Part shown: positions 11,401 through 24,900 of the stretch, in pieces
How the letters are laid out: each line of letters opens with the position of its first letter
How positions within the stretch are numbered: position 1 is the first letter of the stretch
From: Petrolisthes cinctipes
Lineage: Eukaryota > Arthropoda > Malacostraca > Decapoda > Porcellanidae
Length of the DNA stretch: 64,000 bases
NCBI GenBank assembly: GCA_033782935.1
Contig: JAWQEG010000411.1
Span: 2,477,501 to 2,541,500, forward strand
Direction: 5' to 3'
The notes under the pieces: generated by a model
The model's database searches: none
Told to the model about the DNA's origin: nothing
The model's input: the letters and a program-made list of their open reading frames with translations, nothing else
Program-made: the position numbers and the translations under genes

Positions 11401-14400
11401 GATCTGTACATGCCTACTCCGTGTAAGAGTATTTTCAAAATACAGGCCCAAAAAATGTTGAAAATCGATATTTTAGGTGCCCAAAGTCAATATGTGTATG
11501 CATCTTCTGTACCCGTTTATATCCCAAATTCAGGCTCAAAACACCCAAAAATTCGATATTTTTGAGTCCCAGAAGCGATCTCTACATGCCTAATTCGTGT
11601 TAGAGTATTTTAAAAATACAGGCCCAAAACATGATGAAAATCGATATTTTAGGTGTCCAAAGTCGATATGTGCATGCATCTTATGTACCCGTTTATATCT
11701 CAAATTAAGGCTCAAAACACCCGAAAATTCGATATTTTTGGGTCCCAGAAGCGATCTGTACATGCCTACTCAGTGCTAGAATATTTTCAAAATATTGGCT
11801 GAAAACATGCTCAAAATCGATATTTTAGGTGTTCAAATTCAATATGTGTATGCAAATTTAGTACCCGTTTATATCTCAAATTCAGGCTCAAAATACACGA
11901 AAATTAAATATTTTTTGGTCCCACAAGCGATCTGTACATGCCTACTCAGTGCTCGAATGTTTTCAAAATAAAGGCTCAAAACATGCTAAATATCGATATT
12001 TTAGGTGTCCAAAGTCGATATGTGCTTTCATCTTCAGTACACGTTTATATCTCAAATTCAGGCTCAAAACACCCAAAAATTCGACATTTTTGAGTCCCAG
12101 AAGCGATCTGTACATGCCTAATCCGTGTTAGAGTATCTAAAAAATACAGGCCCAAAACATGCTAAAAATCGATATTTTAGGTGCCCAAAGTGAATATGTC
12201 TATGTATCTTCTGTACCCGTTTATATCCCAAATTCAGGCTCAAAACACCCGAAAATTCGATATTTTTGGGTCCCAGAAGCGATCTGTACATGCCTACTCC
12301 TTGCTAGAATGTTTTCAAGATACAGACCCAAAACATGCTAAAAATCGATATTTTAGGTGCCCAAAGTCGATATGTGCATGCATCTTATATAACCGTTTAT
12401 ATTTCAAATTCAGGCTCAAAACTCCCGAAAATTCTATATTTTTGGGTCCCAGAAGCAATATGTACATGCCTACTCCTTGCAAGCATATTTCAATATACAG
12501 ACCCAAAACATGCTCAAAATCGATATTTTGCGTGCAAAATGTCGATATGTGCATGCATCTTCAGTACCCGTTTATATCTCAAATTCAGGCTCAAAACACC
12601 CGAAAATTCGATATTTTTGAGTCCCAGAAGCGATCTCTACATGCCTAATTCGTGTTAGAGTATTTTAAAAATACAGGCCCAAAACATGATGAAAATCGAT
12701 ATTTTAGGTGTCCAAAGTCGATATGTGCATGCATCTTATGTACCCGTTTATATCTCAAATTAAGGCTCAAAACACCCGAAAATTCGATATTTTTGGGTCC
12801 CAGAAGCGATCTGTACATGCCTACTCAGTGCTAGAATATTTTCAAAATATTGGCTGAAAACATGCTCAAAATCGATATTTTAGGTGTTCAAATTCAATAT
12901 GTGTATGCAAATTTAGTACCCTTTTATATCTCAAATTCAGGCTCAGAATACACGAAAATTCAATATTTTTTGGTCCCACAAGCGATCTGTACATGCCTAC
13001 TCCTTGCTAGAATGTTTTCAAGATACAGACCCAAAACATGCTAAAAATCGATATTTTAGGTGTCCAAAGTTGATATGTGCATGCATCTTATGTACCCGTT
13101 TATATCTCAAATTAAGGCTCAAAACACCCGAAAATTCGATATTTTTGGGTCCCAGAAGCGATCTGTACATGCCTACTCAGTGCTAGAATATTTTCAAAAT
13201 ATTGGCTGAAAACATGCTCAAAATCGATATTTTAGGTGTTCAAATTCAATATGTGTATGCAAATTTAGTACCCTTTTATATCTCAAATTCAGGCTCAGAA
13301 TACACGAAAATTCAATATTTTTTGGTCCCACAAGCGATCTGTACATGCCTACTCCTTGCTAGAATGTTTTCAAGATACAGACCCAAAACATGCTAAAAAT
13401 CGATATTTTAGGTGTCCAAAGTTGATATGTGCATGCATCTTATGTACCCGTTTATATCTCAAATTAAGGCTCAAAACACCCGAAAATTCGATATTTTTGG
13501 GTCCCAGAAGCGATCTGTACATGCCTACTCAGTGCTAGAATATTTTCAAAATATTGGCTGAAAACATGCTCAAAATCGATATTTTAGGTGTTCAAATTCA
13601 ATATGTGTATGCAAATTTAGTACCCGTTTATATCTCAAATTCTGGCTTAAAACACCCGAAAATTCGATATTTTTGGGTCCCAGAAGAGATCTGTACATGC
13701 CTAATCCGTGTTAAAGTATCTAAAAAATACAGGCCCAAAACATGCTAAAAATCGATATTTTAGGTGCCCAAAGTGAATATGTCTATGTATCTTCTGTACC
13801 CGTTTATATCCCAAATTCAGGCTCAAAACACCCGAAAATTCGATATTTTTGGGTCCCAGAAGCGATCTGTACATGCCTACTCCTTGCTAGAATGTTTTCA
13901 AGATACAGACCCAAAACATGCTAAAAATCGATATTTTAGGTGCCCAAAGTCGATATGTGCATGCATCTTATATAACCGTTTATATTTCAAATTCAGGCTC
14001 AAAACTCCCGAAAATTCTATATTTTTGGGTCCCAGAAGCAATATGTACATGCCTACTCCTTGCAAGCATATTTCAATATACAGACCCAAAACATGCTCAA
14101 AATCGATATTTTGCGTGCAAAATGTCGATATGTGCATGCATCTTCAGTACCCGTTTATATCTCAAATTCAGGCTCAAAACACCCGAAAATTCGATATTTT
14201 TGAGTCCCAGAAGCGATCTCTACATGCCTAATTCGTGTTAGAGTATTTTAAAAATACAGGCCCAAAACATGATGAAAATCGATATTTTAGGTGTCCAAAG
14301 TCGATATGTGCATGCATCTTATGTACCCGTTTATATCTCAAATTAAGGCTCAAAACACCCGAAAATTCGATATTTTTGGGTCCCAGAAGCGATCTGTACA

Positions 14401-17400
14401 TGCCTACTCAGTGCTAGAATATTTTCAAAATATTGGCTGAAAACATGCTCAAAATCGATATTTTAGGTGTTCAAATTCAATATGTGTATGCAAATTTAGT
14501 ACCCTTTTATATCTCAAATTCAGGCTCAGAATACACGAAAATTCAATATTTTTTGGTCCCACAAGCGATCTGTACATGCCTACTCCTTGCTAGAATGTTT
14601 TCAAGATACAGACCCAAAACATGCTAAAAATCGATATTTTAGGTGTCCAAAGTTGATATGTGCATGCATCTTATGTACCCGTTTATATCTCAAATTAAGG
14701 CTCAAAACACCCGAAAATTCGATATTTTTGGGTCCCAGAAGCGATCTGTACATGCCTACTCAGTGCTAGAATATTTTCAAAATATTGGCTGAAAACATGC
14801 TCAAAATCGATATTTTAGGTGTTCAAATTCAATATGTGTATGCAAATTTAGTACCCTTTTATATCTCAAATTCAGGCTCAGAATACACGAAAATTCAATA
14901 TTTTTTGGTCCCACAAGCGATCTGTACATGCCTACTCCTTGCTAGAATGTTTTCAAGATACAGACCCAAAACATGCTAAAAATCGATATTTTAGGTGCCC
15001 AAAGTCAATATGTGTATGCATCTTCTGTACCCGTTTATATCTCAAATTCTGGCTCAAAACACACGAAAATTCGATATTTTTGGGTCCCAGAAGCGATCTG
15101 TACATGCCTAATCCGTGTTAGAGTATCTAAATAATACAGGCCCAAAACATGCTAAAAATCGATATTTTAGGTGCCCAAAGTGAATATGTCTATGTATCTT
15201 CTGTACCCGTTTATATCCCAAATTCAGGCTCAAAACACCCGAAAATTCGATATTTTTGGGTCCCAGAAGCGATCTGTACATGCCTACTCCTTGCTAGAAT
15301 GTTTTCAAGATACAGACCCAAAACATGCTAAAAATCGATATTTTAGGTGCCCAAAGTCGATATGTGCATGCATCTTATATAACCGTTTATATTTCAAATT
15401 CAGGCTCAAAACTCCCGAAAATTCTATATTTTTGGGTCCCAGAAGCAATATGTACATGCCTACTCCTTGCAAGCATATTTCAATATACAGACCCAAAACA
15501 TGCTCAAAATCGATATTTTGCGTGCAAAATGTCGATATGTGCATGCATCTTCAGTACCCGTTTATATCTCAAATTCAGGCTCAAAACACCCGAAAATTCG
15601 ATATTTTTGAGTCCCAGAAGCGATCTCTACATGCCTAATTCGTGTTAGAGTATTTTAAAAATACAGGCCCAAAACATGATGAAAATCGATATTTTAGGTG
15701 TCCAAAGTCGATATGTGCATGCATCTTATGTACCCGTTTATATCTCAAATTAAGGCTCAAAACACCCGAAAATTCGATATTTTTGGGTCCCAGAAGCGAT
15801 CTGTACATGCCTACTCAGTGCTAGAATATTTTCAAAATATTGGCTGAAAACATGCTCAAAATCGATATTTTAGGTGTTCAAATTCAATATGTGTATGCAA
15901 ATTTAGTACCCTTTTATATCTCAAATTCAGGCTCAGAATACACGAAAATTCAATATTTTTTGGTCCCACAAGCGATCTGTACATGCCTACTCCTTGCTAG
16001 AATGTTTTCAAGATACAGACCCAAAACATGCTAAAAATCGATATTTTAGGTGTCCAAAGTTGATATGTGCATGCATCTTATGTACCCGTTTATATCTCAA
16101 ATTAAGGCTCAAAACACCCGAAAATTCGATATTTTTGGGTCCCAGAAGCGATCTGTACATGCCTACTCAGTGCTAGAATATTTTCAAAATATTGGCTGAA
16201 AACATGCTCAAAATCGATATTTTAGGTGTTCAAATTCAATATGTGTATGCAAATTTAGTACCCTTTTATATCTCAAATTCAGGCTCAGAATACACGAAAA
16301 TTCAATATTTTTTGGTCCCACAAGCGATCTGTACATGCCTACTCCTTGCTAGAATGTTTTCAAGATACAGACCCAAAACATGCTAAAAATCGATATTTTA
16401 GGTGTCCAAAGTTGATATGTGCATGCATCTTATGTACCCGTTTATATCTCAAATTAAGGCTCAAAACACCCGAAAATTCGATATTTTTGGGTCCCAGAAG
16501 CGATCTGTACATGCCTACTCAGTGCTAGAATATTTTCAAAATATTGGCTGAAAACATGCTCAAAATCGATATTTTAGGTGTTCAAATTCAATATGTGTAT
16601 GCAAATTTAGTACCCTTTTATATCTCAAATTCAGGCTCAGAATACACGAAAATTCAATATTTTTTGGTCCCACAAGCGATCTGTACATGCCTACTCCTTG
16701 CTAGAATGTTTTCAAGATACAGACCCAAAACATGCTAAAAATCGATATTTTAGGTGCCCAAAGTCAATATGTGTATGCATCTTCTGTACCCGTTTATATC
16801 TCAAATTCTGGCTCAAAACACCCGAAAATTCGATATTTTTGGGTCCCAGAAGCGATCTGTACATGCCTAATCCGTGTTAGAGTATTTTCAAAACATAGGC
16901 CCAAAACATGATGAAAATTGATATTTTAGGTGCCCAAAGTCAATATGTGCATTCATCTTCAGTACCTGCTTATATCTCAAATTCAGGCTCAAAACACCCA
17001 AAAATTCGATATTTTTGAGTCCCAGAAGCGATCTGTACATGCCTACTCAGTGCTCGAATATTTTCATAATATAGGCCCAAAACATGCTCAAAATCGATAT
17101 TTTAGGTGCCCAAAGTCGATATGTGAATGAATCTTCTGTACGCGTTTTTATCCCAAATTCAGGCTCAAAACACCCAAAAATTCGATATTTTTGAGTCCCA
17201 GAAGCGATCTGTACATGCCTACTCAGTGCTAGAATATTTTCAAAATAAACGCCAAAAACATGCTCAAAATCGATATTTTATGTGCCCAAAGTCGATATGT
17301 GCATGCATCTTATGTACCCGTTTATATATCAAATTCAGGCTCAAAACACCCAAAAATTCGATATTTTTGGGTCCAAGAAGCGATATGTACATGTCTACTC

Positions 17401-17916
17401 CTTGCATGCATATTTCAATATACAGACCCAAAACAGTCTCAAAATCGATATTTTAGGTGCAAAATGTCGATATGTGCATGCATCTTATGTACCCGTTTAT
17501 ATCTCAAATTCAGGCTCAAAACACCCGAAAATTCGATATTTTTGGGTCCCAGAAGCGATCTGTACATGCCTACTTAGTGCTAGAATATTTTCAAAATAAA
17601 GGCCAAAAACATGCTCAAAATCGATATTTTAGATGTCCAAAGTCGATATGTGCATGAATCTTCTGTACCCGTTTTTATTTCAAATTCAAGCTCAAAACAC
17701 CCGAAAATTCGATATTTTGGGGTCCCAGAAGCAATCTGTACATGCCTACTCCTTGCTAGAATGTTTTCAAGATACATACCCAAAACATGCTGAAATTCGA
17801 TATTTTAGGTGCCCAAAGTCGATATGTGCATGCATCGTATGTACCCGTTTATATCTCAAATTCAGGCTCAAAACACCCGAAAATTCAATATTTTTTGGTC
17901 CCAGAAGCGATATGTA
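8482..17916 (+). repeat. 176-bp satellite, block B
   Basis: About 53 monomers in unbroken head-to-tail order. Sequence variants alternate: AATTCAGGC or AATTAAGGC, CTTCTGTACCC or CTTATGTACCC, and a subtype with AGCATATTTCAATATA. The middle (about 12130-16890) forms higher-order repeats. The right edge is the TA target of the fold-back element at 17915-17916. Confidence 0.97.
12133..16890 (+). repeat. Satellite higher-order repeat array
   Basis: A monomer variant beginning near 12159 recurs at 13742 and 15149, giving unit lengths of 1583 and 1407 bp (nine and eight monomers, each minus 1 bp). Inside each unit a 352-bp dimer starts at 12850, 13202 and 13554; at 14433 and 14785; and at 15840, 16192 and 16544. 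Units differ mainly in dimer number, and copies look nearly identical by eye. Confidence 0.9.
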
Positions 17917-18512
17917 CAGTCTGTTACAGTTCCGACTGGGCCACCCAGTATCGAGAAATAGTAGATGTGGCAGCAGTGTGTGTGTGCTCGAAAATTATAC
18001 GGATCGTCAACACTCTCCCTCTGTAGTGAACATGATTCTGCTTAAAAGTTCATTCCATAGATGGCGCTGTGTAGTTGTGGAAGGAATGTGGACTGCAGGG
18101 TTGAAGTTTCGGGAAACATCTATGCTCGTGCCAATGAGTCATGAGCTCTCAGGCACAGTGGTTGAGGAATGCTATTATGGAAATTTAACAACTACATTAC
18201 ACAATGAGTAGGTGAAGCTAAGGTAAAGTTGTTCGTAGCCTGAACAGTGAATATTTTTTCTAAATGGATTTCATGTTTGGCATGCAACATTGCATTGTTT
18301 TCTTGTTTTTCTACCAACTCGAGCAGATCGAGCAGATAGGTTGTTTGCTTTGGCCATCATATTTTGGTAAGCATTATTTGATGTTCACCTCTGATTTTGT
18401 ATTTTATTTGTAAGTCACGTTACAATGTATTACATGCGTAGTAAAATTCCTTCATTGCTAAATACTCCTTCTCACTCTCTCTCTTTCTCTCTCACGTTAA
18501 AGTGTACTGTAA

Positions 18513-18513
<1 letters not shown>

Positions 18514-18574
<61 letters not shown>
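18514..18574. repeat. (CT)n microsatellite
   Basis: About 30 CT units. The right arm has the complementary but shorter GA run at about 21266-21298. Confidence 0.97.
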
Positions 18575-18578
<4 letters not shown>

Positions 18579-18942
18579 GAACAGTATCTTATCTTATCCA
18601 GTCTATTTAGATATGAAATCGTATGGAGATTTAGGACCAATTCCACAGTTGTTCGTTGTAGTTTGTTAGCGCCCAAACGAAAGAATCTAAACTGTGTAAA
18701 TGACTTTTGACTGATTTATTGGATTAATCTGATGAATAAAGTTTACAGATATTGTAATAATACTAGTGCTTGATAGTTTTGGTGAATAGGTATACTCAGC
18801 TTTTGGGAAATAACGAAGGCTTACGAGTGTGTTTGGGGAGGAATCTGACAAACAAAATGACTATGTGGGACCGGCCCTGACTCCTTGACATTCTACGTTA
18901 AACAAATAAGTGTCGAAATATGTGATCTTTTTGCCAATGATA

Positions 18943-19250
18943 GATTCTTCTTCACCTCCTTCTAACTTCTTCACTTTTCTTATCCTGTTCTTTCTTCACC
19001 TTTCCCTCATCTCCACCTCTTCTCCCTTTCTCCTTTAGACCCCGTAGGGGGGTATTGCCGGTAGTAATAGAGGGCAATACTTTAAGGGTTTTGGCGCCCC
19101 TTCGGCCCCAGCCAATCTCTTTCAGTTATTCAACTGTCTCTTTTCTTTCTATTTCCTTCCTGCTTGCTGTCCCACCTCTTCTATCACCTTCTTCTGGGGC
19201 TATATGATCTCGATGTTGCAGCGCCAAAAATCAATCAATCAATCAATCAA
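18943..19250 (+). mobile_element. SINE-like retroposon inside the left arm
   Basis: 308-bp insertion flanked by 13-bp target-site duplications TTTGCCAATGATA (18930-18942 and 19251-19263), ending in an (AATC)n tail. It holds the GTAGGGGGGTATTGCCGG and CCCTTCGGCCCC motifs. The matching site in the right arm (near 20960-20975) lacks it, which proves an insertion. No protein is coded; mobilisation would depend on a LINE partner. The family name is not assigned; the decapod association is from memory. Confidence 0.82.
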
Positions 19251-19571
19251 TTTGCCAATGATAATGAACTGGCATTGATTGCTATATTAACTGGGTTATG
19301 TTTGTTTAGAAGCCACACCTGAATGGGGAAGAGGGATCACTCCTAGCGACCAAACGTGTGTTTAACCTCCTAATAGATTACCCCGATTTTTGCTAATTAA
19401 CCTTTTGTAGTGAAAAATAGTGTGTGCATAACAGTAGGTGTTTTACTAAATTTGCACATCGTTCACATAATGATGGATTTATTCCAGAGATAACGGTGTG
19501 TAGCTGTGGAGAAGAGAAGGGCGAAGTTTCGGAAAGTAGGTAGGCAAGGTGAAGTTCACTGGAAGGCACCG

Positions 19572-20468
19572 GTTGAGCACACGGATACGTAGGGTCATTA
19601 CTTTAGCTAGGAATGTAGTTTGCCAGTCAGTATTTGATGAGCGTTTCCGAGTAACGACTCCTTATAATGATAAAATCCTAAAGATTTTTATTACTTTGTT
19701 TATTGTATCACCCGTTACCATAAATCCTACGAATTATGAAATTACTCCGAAACTATCCCTCTCGCATATTCTGTGTATCTTTTTCTCGAGTCATCAAGTA
19801 ATGAATGGATAACGTTAGCTACACAAATTCAAGAAGAATGTGTCTAAATTGAAATTACCGATATCATGCTGTATGTGTAATAATCCTAAAGAAAATTAGC
19901 ACCTAGTAAAAGTCAGACAGAACAAGTGATTAAACCAAGATTTACTTGCATTATAAAGAAATATGAAATATTCGCGTCCGTGCCCGAGATCACATCTTAA
20001 AACACGCTGCACACTCAGAGGGTCCCCTATTCGGAGGCATATTTTTCAAGTCTGACCTGGTCAATGCAATCCGTTCAGTTAGGTTAGATTAACTATGGTT
20101 GGGTTGAAATGCAGTCAAGTAGGTAAAATGAGCTGGGAAAGACCATGAGACTATTTAAAAAATTTCCTATGGTTACTTTTATTCCTAAATGTTAGGAGCA
20201 ATTTTCCTTCATTTCGTCCCAGCACTTCTTGCTCTCCAGCCAAATTCGAGAAATATGCTAACCAGCTGTAAAATCGGCGGTTGAACCCTCGTTGGCCGGG
20301 GGAAAGATAAAACTCTGGTTATTCTCTACTTTCGTCATCTTTACAGGTTCATAATTTCAATAGACAGGAACACTCTATAAATGTAAATAGGCAAAGTAGG
20401 AGTTATACAATCCTTGACAACCCAACAACATTTATTTAAACAAAATATTTTTTTATTTACATTGACAA
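19572..20468. other. Loop of the fold-back element, no gene recognised
   Basis: AT-rich unique sequence between the arms. A short plus-strand open frame at 19549-19812 has no recognisable motif and starts inside the arm, so I do not call it. Confidence 0.6.
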
Positions 20469-20700
20469 TTAATATCCAGTCCAGCCACCTTCCTTCTCTA
20501 TGACGGCACGCAGTCTATCGGGCACAGAGGCCACAATGCGTCGAATTTGTTAGGTTTGTTGCGGAACATCTCCCACTGAGCCTGGGTATGAGCCATTAGT
20601 GCCTCCGGTCTCCGCTCCACCATCTCTGGCTCCCAGCAGTTGATCATATTAGCCCACACGTTCTCTATGGGGTTCCAACGAAGTTCACCTTGCCCACCTA
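20469..20700 (-). pseudogene. Tc1/mariner transposase C-terminal remnant
   Basis: The minus-strand translation contains RWNPIENVWANM. NPIEN is the motif that carries the last catalytic acid of Tc1-type DD34E transposases. A helical tail follows and then, after a single-base frameshift near the codons for KPNK, the usual C-terminus ending EKEGGWTGY before TAA at 20469. Only about 70 of the usual ~340 residues remain, so no catalytic domain survives. Upstream sequence merges into the right arm of the inverted repeat. Confidence 0.78.
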
Positions 20701-21262
20701 GGCTACTTTCTGAGACTTCGCCCTTCTCTTCTCCACAGCCACACACCGTTATCTCTGGAATAAATCCATCATTATGTGAACGGTGTGCAAATTTGGTAGA
20801 TCACCTACTACTATGCACACAATAATGTATCTATTAGCAAAACTTGGGGTAATCTATTAGTAGGTTAAACACACGTTTGGTCGTTAGGAGTGATCCCTCT
20901 TCCCCGTTCACCTGTGGGTTCAAAACAAACATAACCCAGTTAACAATCAATGCGAGTTGATTATCACTGGCAAAACGATCGCTTATTTCGACACTACTAA
21001 TTTGTTGGCTTCGTTATTTCCCAAAAGCTGATTATTCCTATTCACCAAAACTATCAATTGAGCATTTGTATTTTTGTATTATTACAATAGCTGTATACTT
21101 TACTCATCAGATGCTTCCAATAAATCAGACATAAGTCATTTACACAGTTTAGTTTCTTTCGTTTGGGCGGTAACAAATCACAACGAACAACTGTGGAATT
21201 GGTCCTCACTCTCTGTCCGATTTCATTAGTATAGAGATAGGATAAGATAAGATGGTGTTTAT

Positions 21263-21301
<39 letters not shown>

Positions 21302-21928
21302 ACAGTTGACTTTAAAATTTTTATTACGAGAGAGAGAAAGTATTTAGCAATGCAGGAATTTTACTATGCATGTAATACATTGTAACCTGACTTACAAATA
21401 TAATACGAAATCAAAAGTGATCTCAAATTATGCTTACCAAAATATGATGGACAAAGAAAACAACCTATCTGCCCGATCCTAGTTGGTAGAAAAACAAGAT
21501 AACAATCGTGGCAACGAGACGTGAGCTCTGTCAGAACGGCTGAGCAATGTTGCATGCCAAACATGATAACCATTAAGAAGAAATATTCACTGTTCAGGCT
21601 ACGAACAACTTTACCTAAGCTTCACCTACTCATTGTGTATAATAGGTTCTCAATTTCCATATCAGCATTCCTCAACCACTGTGCCTGAGAGCTCATGACT
21701 CATTGGCACGAGCATAGCTGTTTCCCGAAACTGCAACCCTGCAGTCCACATTCCTTCCACAACTACAAAGCGCCATCTATGGAATGAACTTTGAGGCAGA
21801 GTCATGTTCACTACAGAGGGAGAGTGTTGACGATCCGTATAATTTTCGAGCACACAGACACACACACACTGCTGCCACATCTACGATTTCTCGATACTGG
21901 GTGGATCAGTCGGAACTGTAACAGACTG
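20690..21928 (-). repeat. Right arm of the fold-back element
   Basis: Reverse complement of the left arm without the SINE. It has many scattered substitutions relative to the left arm, so the palindrome is not recent. Confidence 0.87.
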
Positions 21929-24900
21929 TACATGCCTACTCCTTGCTAGCATATTTCAATATAAAGACCCAAAACATGCTTAAAATCGATATTTTAGGTG
22001 CAAAATGTCGATATGTGCATGCATCTTCAGTACCCGTTTATATCTCAAATTCAGGCTCAAAACACCCGAAAATTCGATATTTTTGAGTCCAAGAAGCGAT
22101 CTGTACATGCCTACTCCGTGTAAGAGTATTTTGAAAATATAGGCCCAAAATAGGATAAAAATCGATATTTTAGGTGCCCAAAGTCAATATGTGTATGCAT
22201 CTTCAGTGCCCGTTTATATCTCAAATTCAGGCTTAAAAACACCCGAAAATTAAATATTTTTGTGTCTCAGAAGTGATCTTTACATGCCTACTCCGTGTTA
22301 GAATATTTTAAAAATAAAGGCCCAAAACATGCTCAAAATCGATATTTTAGGTGTCCAAAGTCGATATGTGCATGCATCTTATGTACCCGTTTATATCTCA
22401 AATTAAGGCTCAAAACACCCGAAAATTCGATATTTTTGGGTCCCAGAAGCGATCTGTACATGCCTACTCAGTGCTAGAATATTTTCAAAATATTGGCTGA
22501 AAACATGCTCAAAATCGATATTTCAGGTTTCCAAAGTCGATATGTGCATGCATCTTCTGAACCCGTTTATATCTCAAATTCATGCTCAAAACACCCGAAA
22601 ATTCGATATTTTTGGGTCCCAGAAGCGATCTGTACATGCTAACTCCTTGCTAAAAAAATTTCAAAATATAGGCCCAAAACGTGCTCAAAATCGATATTTT
22701 AGGTGTCCAAATTCAATATGTGTATGCAACTTTAGTACCCGTTTATATATCAAATTCAGGCTCAAAATACACGAAAATTCAATATTTTTGGGTCCCACAA
22801 GCGATCTGTACATGCCTACTCCTTGCTAGAATGTTTTCAAGATACAGACCCAAAACATGCTAAAAATCGATATTTTAGGTGCCCAAAGTCGATATGTGCA
22901 TGCATCTTATGTACCCGTTTATATTTCAAATACAGGCTCAAAACTCCCGAAAATTCTATATTTTTGGGTCCCAGAAGCGATATGTACATGCCTACTCCTT
23001 GTAAGCATATTTCAATATACAGACGCAAAAAATGCTCAAAATCGATATTTTAGGTGCAAAATGTCGATATGTGCATGCATCTTCAGTACCCGTTTATATC
23101 TCAAATTCAGGCTCAAAACACCCTAAAATTCAATATTTTTGGGTCCCAGAAGCGATCTGTACATGCCTAATCCGTGTTAGAGTATTTTCAAAACATAGGC
23201 CCAAAACATGATTAAAATTGATATTTTAGGTGGTCAAAGTCAAATATGTGCATTCATCTTCAGTACCCGTTTATATTTTAAATTCAGGCTCAGAACACCC
23301 AAAAATTCGATATTTTTGAGTCTTACAAGCGATCTGTACATGCCTACTCCGTGTTAGAGTATTTTAAAAATACAGGCCCAAAACATGCTGAAAATCGATA
23401 TTTTAGGTGCCCAAAGTCAATATGTGTATGCATCTTCTGTACCCGTTTATATCCCAAATTCAGGCTCAAAACACCCGAAAATTCGATATTTTTGGGTCCC
23501 AGAAGCGATTTGTACATGCCTACTCAGTGCTAGAATATTTTAAAAATAAAGGCCAAAAACATGCTTAAAATCGATATTTTAGGTGCTCAAAGTCGATATG
23601 TGCATGAATCTTCAGTACCCGTTTATATCTCAAATTCAGGCTTAAAAACACCCGGAAATTAAATATTTTTGTGTCTCAGAAGTGATCTTTACATGCCTAC
23701 TCCGTGTTAGAGTATTTTCAAAATAAAGGCCCAAAACATGATGAAAATCGATATTTTAGGTGTCCAAAGTCGATATGTGCATGCATCTTATGTACCCGTT
23801 TATATCTCAAATTAAGGCTCAAAACACCCGAAAATTCGATATTTTTGGGTCCCAGAAGCGATCTGTACATGTTAACTCCTTGCTAAAAAAAATTCAAAAT
23901 ATAGGCCCAAAACGTGCTCAAAATCGATATTTTAGGTGTCCAAAGTCAATATGTGTATGCAACTTTAGTACCCGTTTATAACTCAAATTAAGGCTCAAAA
24001 CACCCGAAAATTCGATATTTTTGGGTCCCAGAAGCGATCTGTACATGCCTACTCAGTGTTAGAATATTTTCAAAATATTAGCTGATAACATGCTCAAAAT
24101 CGATATTTCAGGTGTCCAAAGTCGATATGTGCATGCATCTTCTGTACCCGTTTATATCTCAAATTCAGGCTCAAAACAGCCGAAAATTCGATATTTTTGG
24201 GTCCCAGAAGCGATCTGTACATGCCTACTCCTTGCTAGAATGTTTTCAAGATACAGACCCAAAACATGCTTAAAATCGATATTTTAGGTGCAAAAAGTCG
24301 ATATGTGCATGCATCATCAGCATCAGTTTATATCTCAAATTCAGGCTAAAAACACCCGAAAATTCAATATTTTTGGGTCCCAGAAGCGATCTGTACCTGC
24401 CTACTCAGTGCTAGAATGTTTTCAAAATATAGGCTCAAAAAATGCTAAAAATCGATGTTTTAGGTGCCCATAGTCGATATGTGTATCCATCTTCAGTGCC
24501 CGTTTATATCTCAAATTAAGGCTCAAAACACCCGAAAATTAAATATTTTTGTGTCTCAGAAGTGATCTTTACATGACTACTCCGTGTTAGAGTATTTTAA
24601 AAATAAAGGCCCAAAACATAATGAAAATCGATATTTTAGGTGTCCAAAGTCGATATGTGCATGCATCTTATGTACCCGTTTATATCTCAAATTCAGGCTC
24701 AAAACACCCGAAAATTAAATTTTTTTGGGTCCGAGAAGCGATCTGTACATGCCTAATTCGTGTTAGAGAATTTTAAAAATAAAGGCCCAAAACATGATAA
24801 AAATTGATATTTTAGGTGCAAAATGTCGATATGTGCATTCATCTTCAGTAACCGTTTATATCTCATTTTCAGGCTCAAAACACCCGAAAATTCGATATTT

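Larger units (their letters stand above)
17917..19571 (+). repeat. Left arm of the fold-back element
   Basis: Pairs with 21928-20690. Shared landmarks include CTCTGTAGTGAACATGATTC, CCATAGATGGCGC, GTTGTGGAAGGAATGTGG and GGAGAAGAGAAGGGCGAAG. Similarity ends just after the CAAGGTGAA..TTC motif near 19560. Confidence 0.88.
17917..21928. mobile_element. Fold-back Tc1/mariner-like DNA element with TA duplication
   Basis: Ends are CAGTCTGTTACAGTTCCGAC and its reverse complement, flanked by TA at 17915-17916 and 21929-21930. The inverted repeat continues for about 1.25-1.3 kb per arm (17917-19571 and 20690-21928), with a SINE and a longer CT microsatellite making the left arm longer. The loop keeps only the C-terminal end of a Tc1/mariner transposase. 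TA duplication and CAGT termini place it in the IS630-Tc1-mariner group. It is non-autonomous. Confidence 0.88.

Noticed and set aside
126..18211. Many plus-strand open frames of 60-192 codons in the satellite with recurring RYFRCPKSICAC / NSIFLGPRSDLYMPT peptides
   Set aside because: They follow the 176-bp repeat, which is not a multiple of three, so the same DNA is read in all frames in turn. They overlap each other, begin and end at monomer variants, and show no sign of codon-level constraint.
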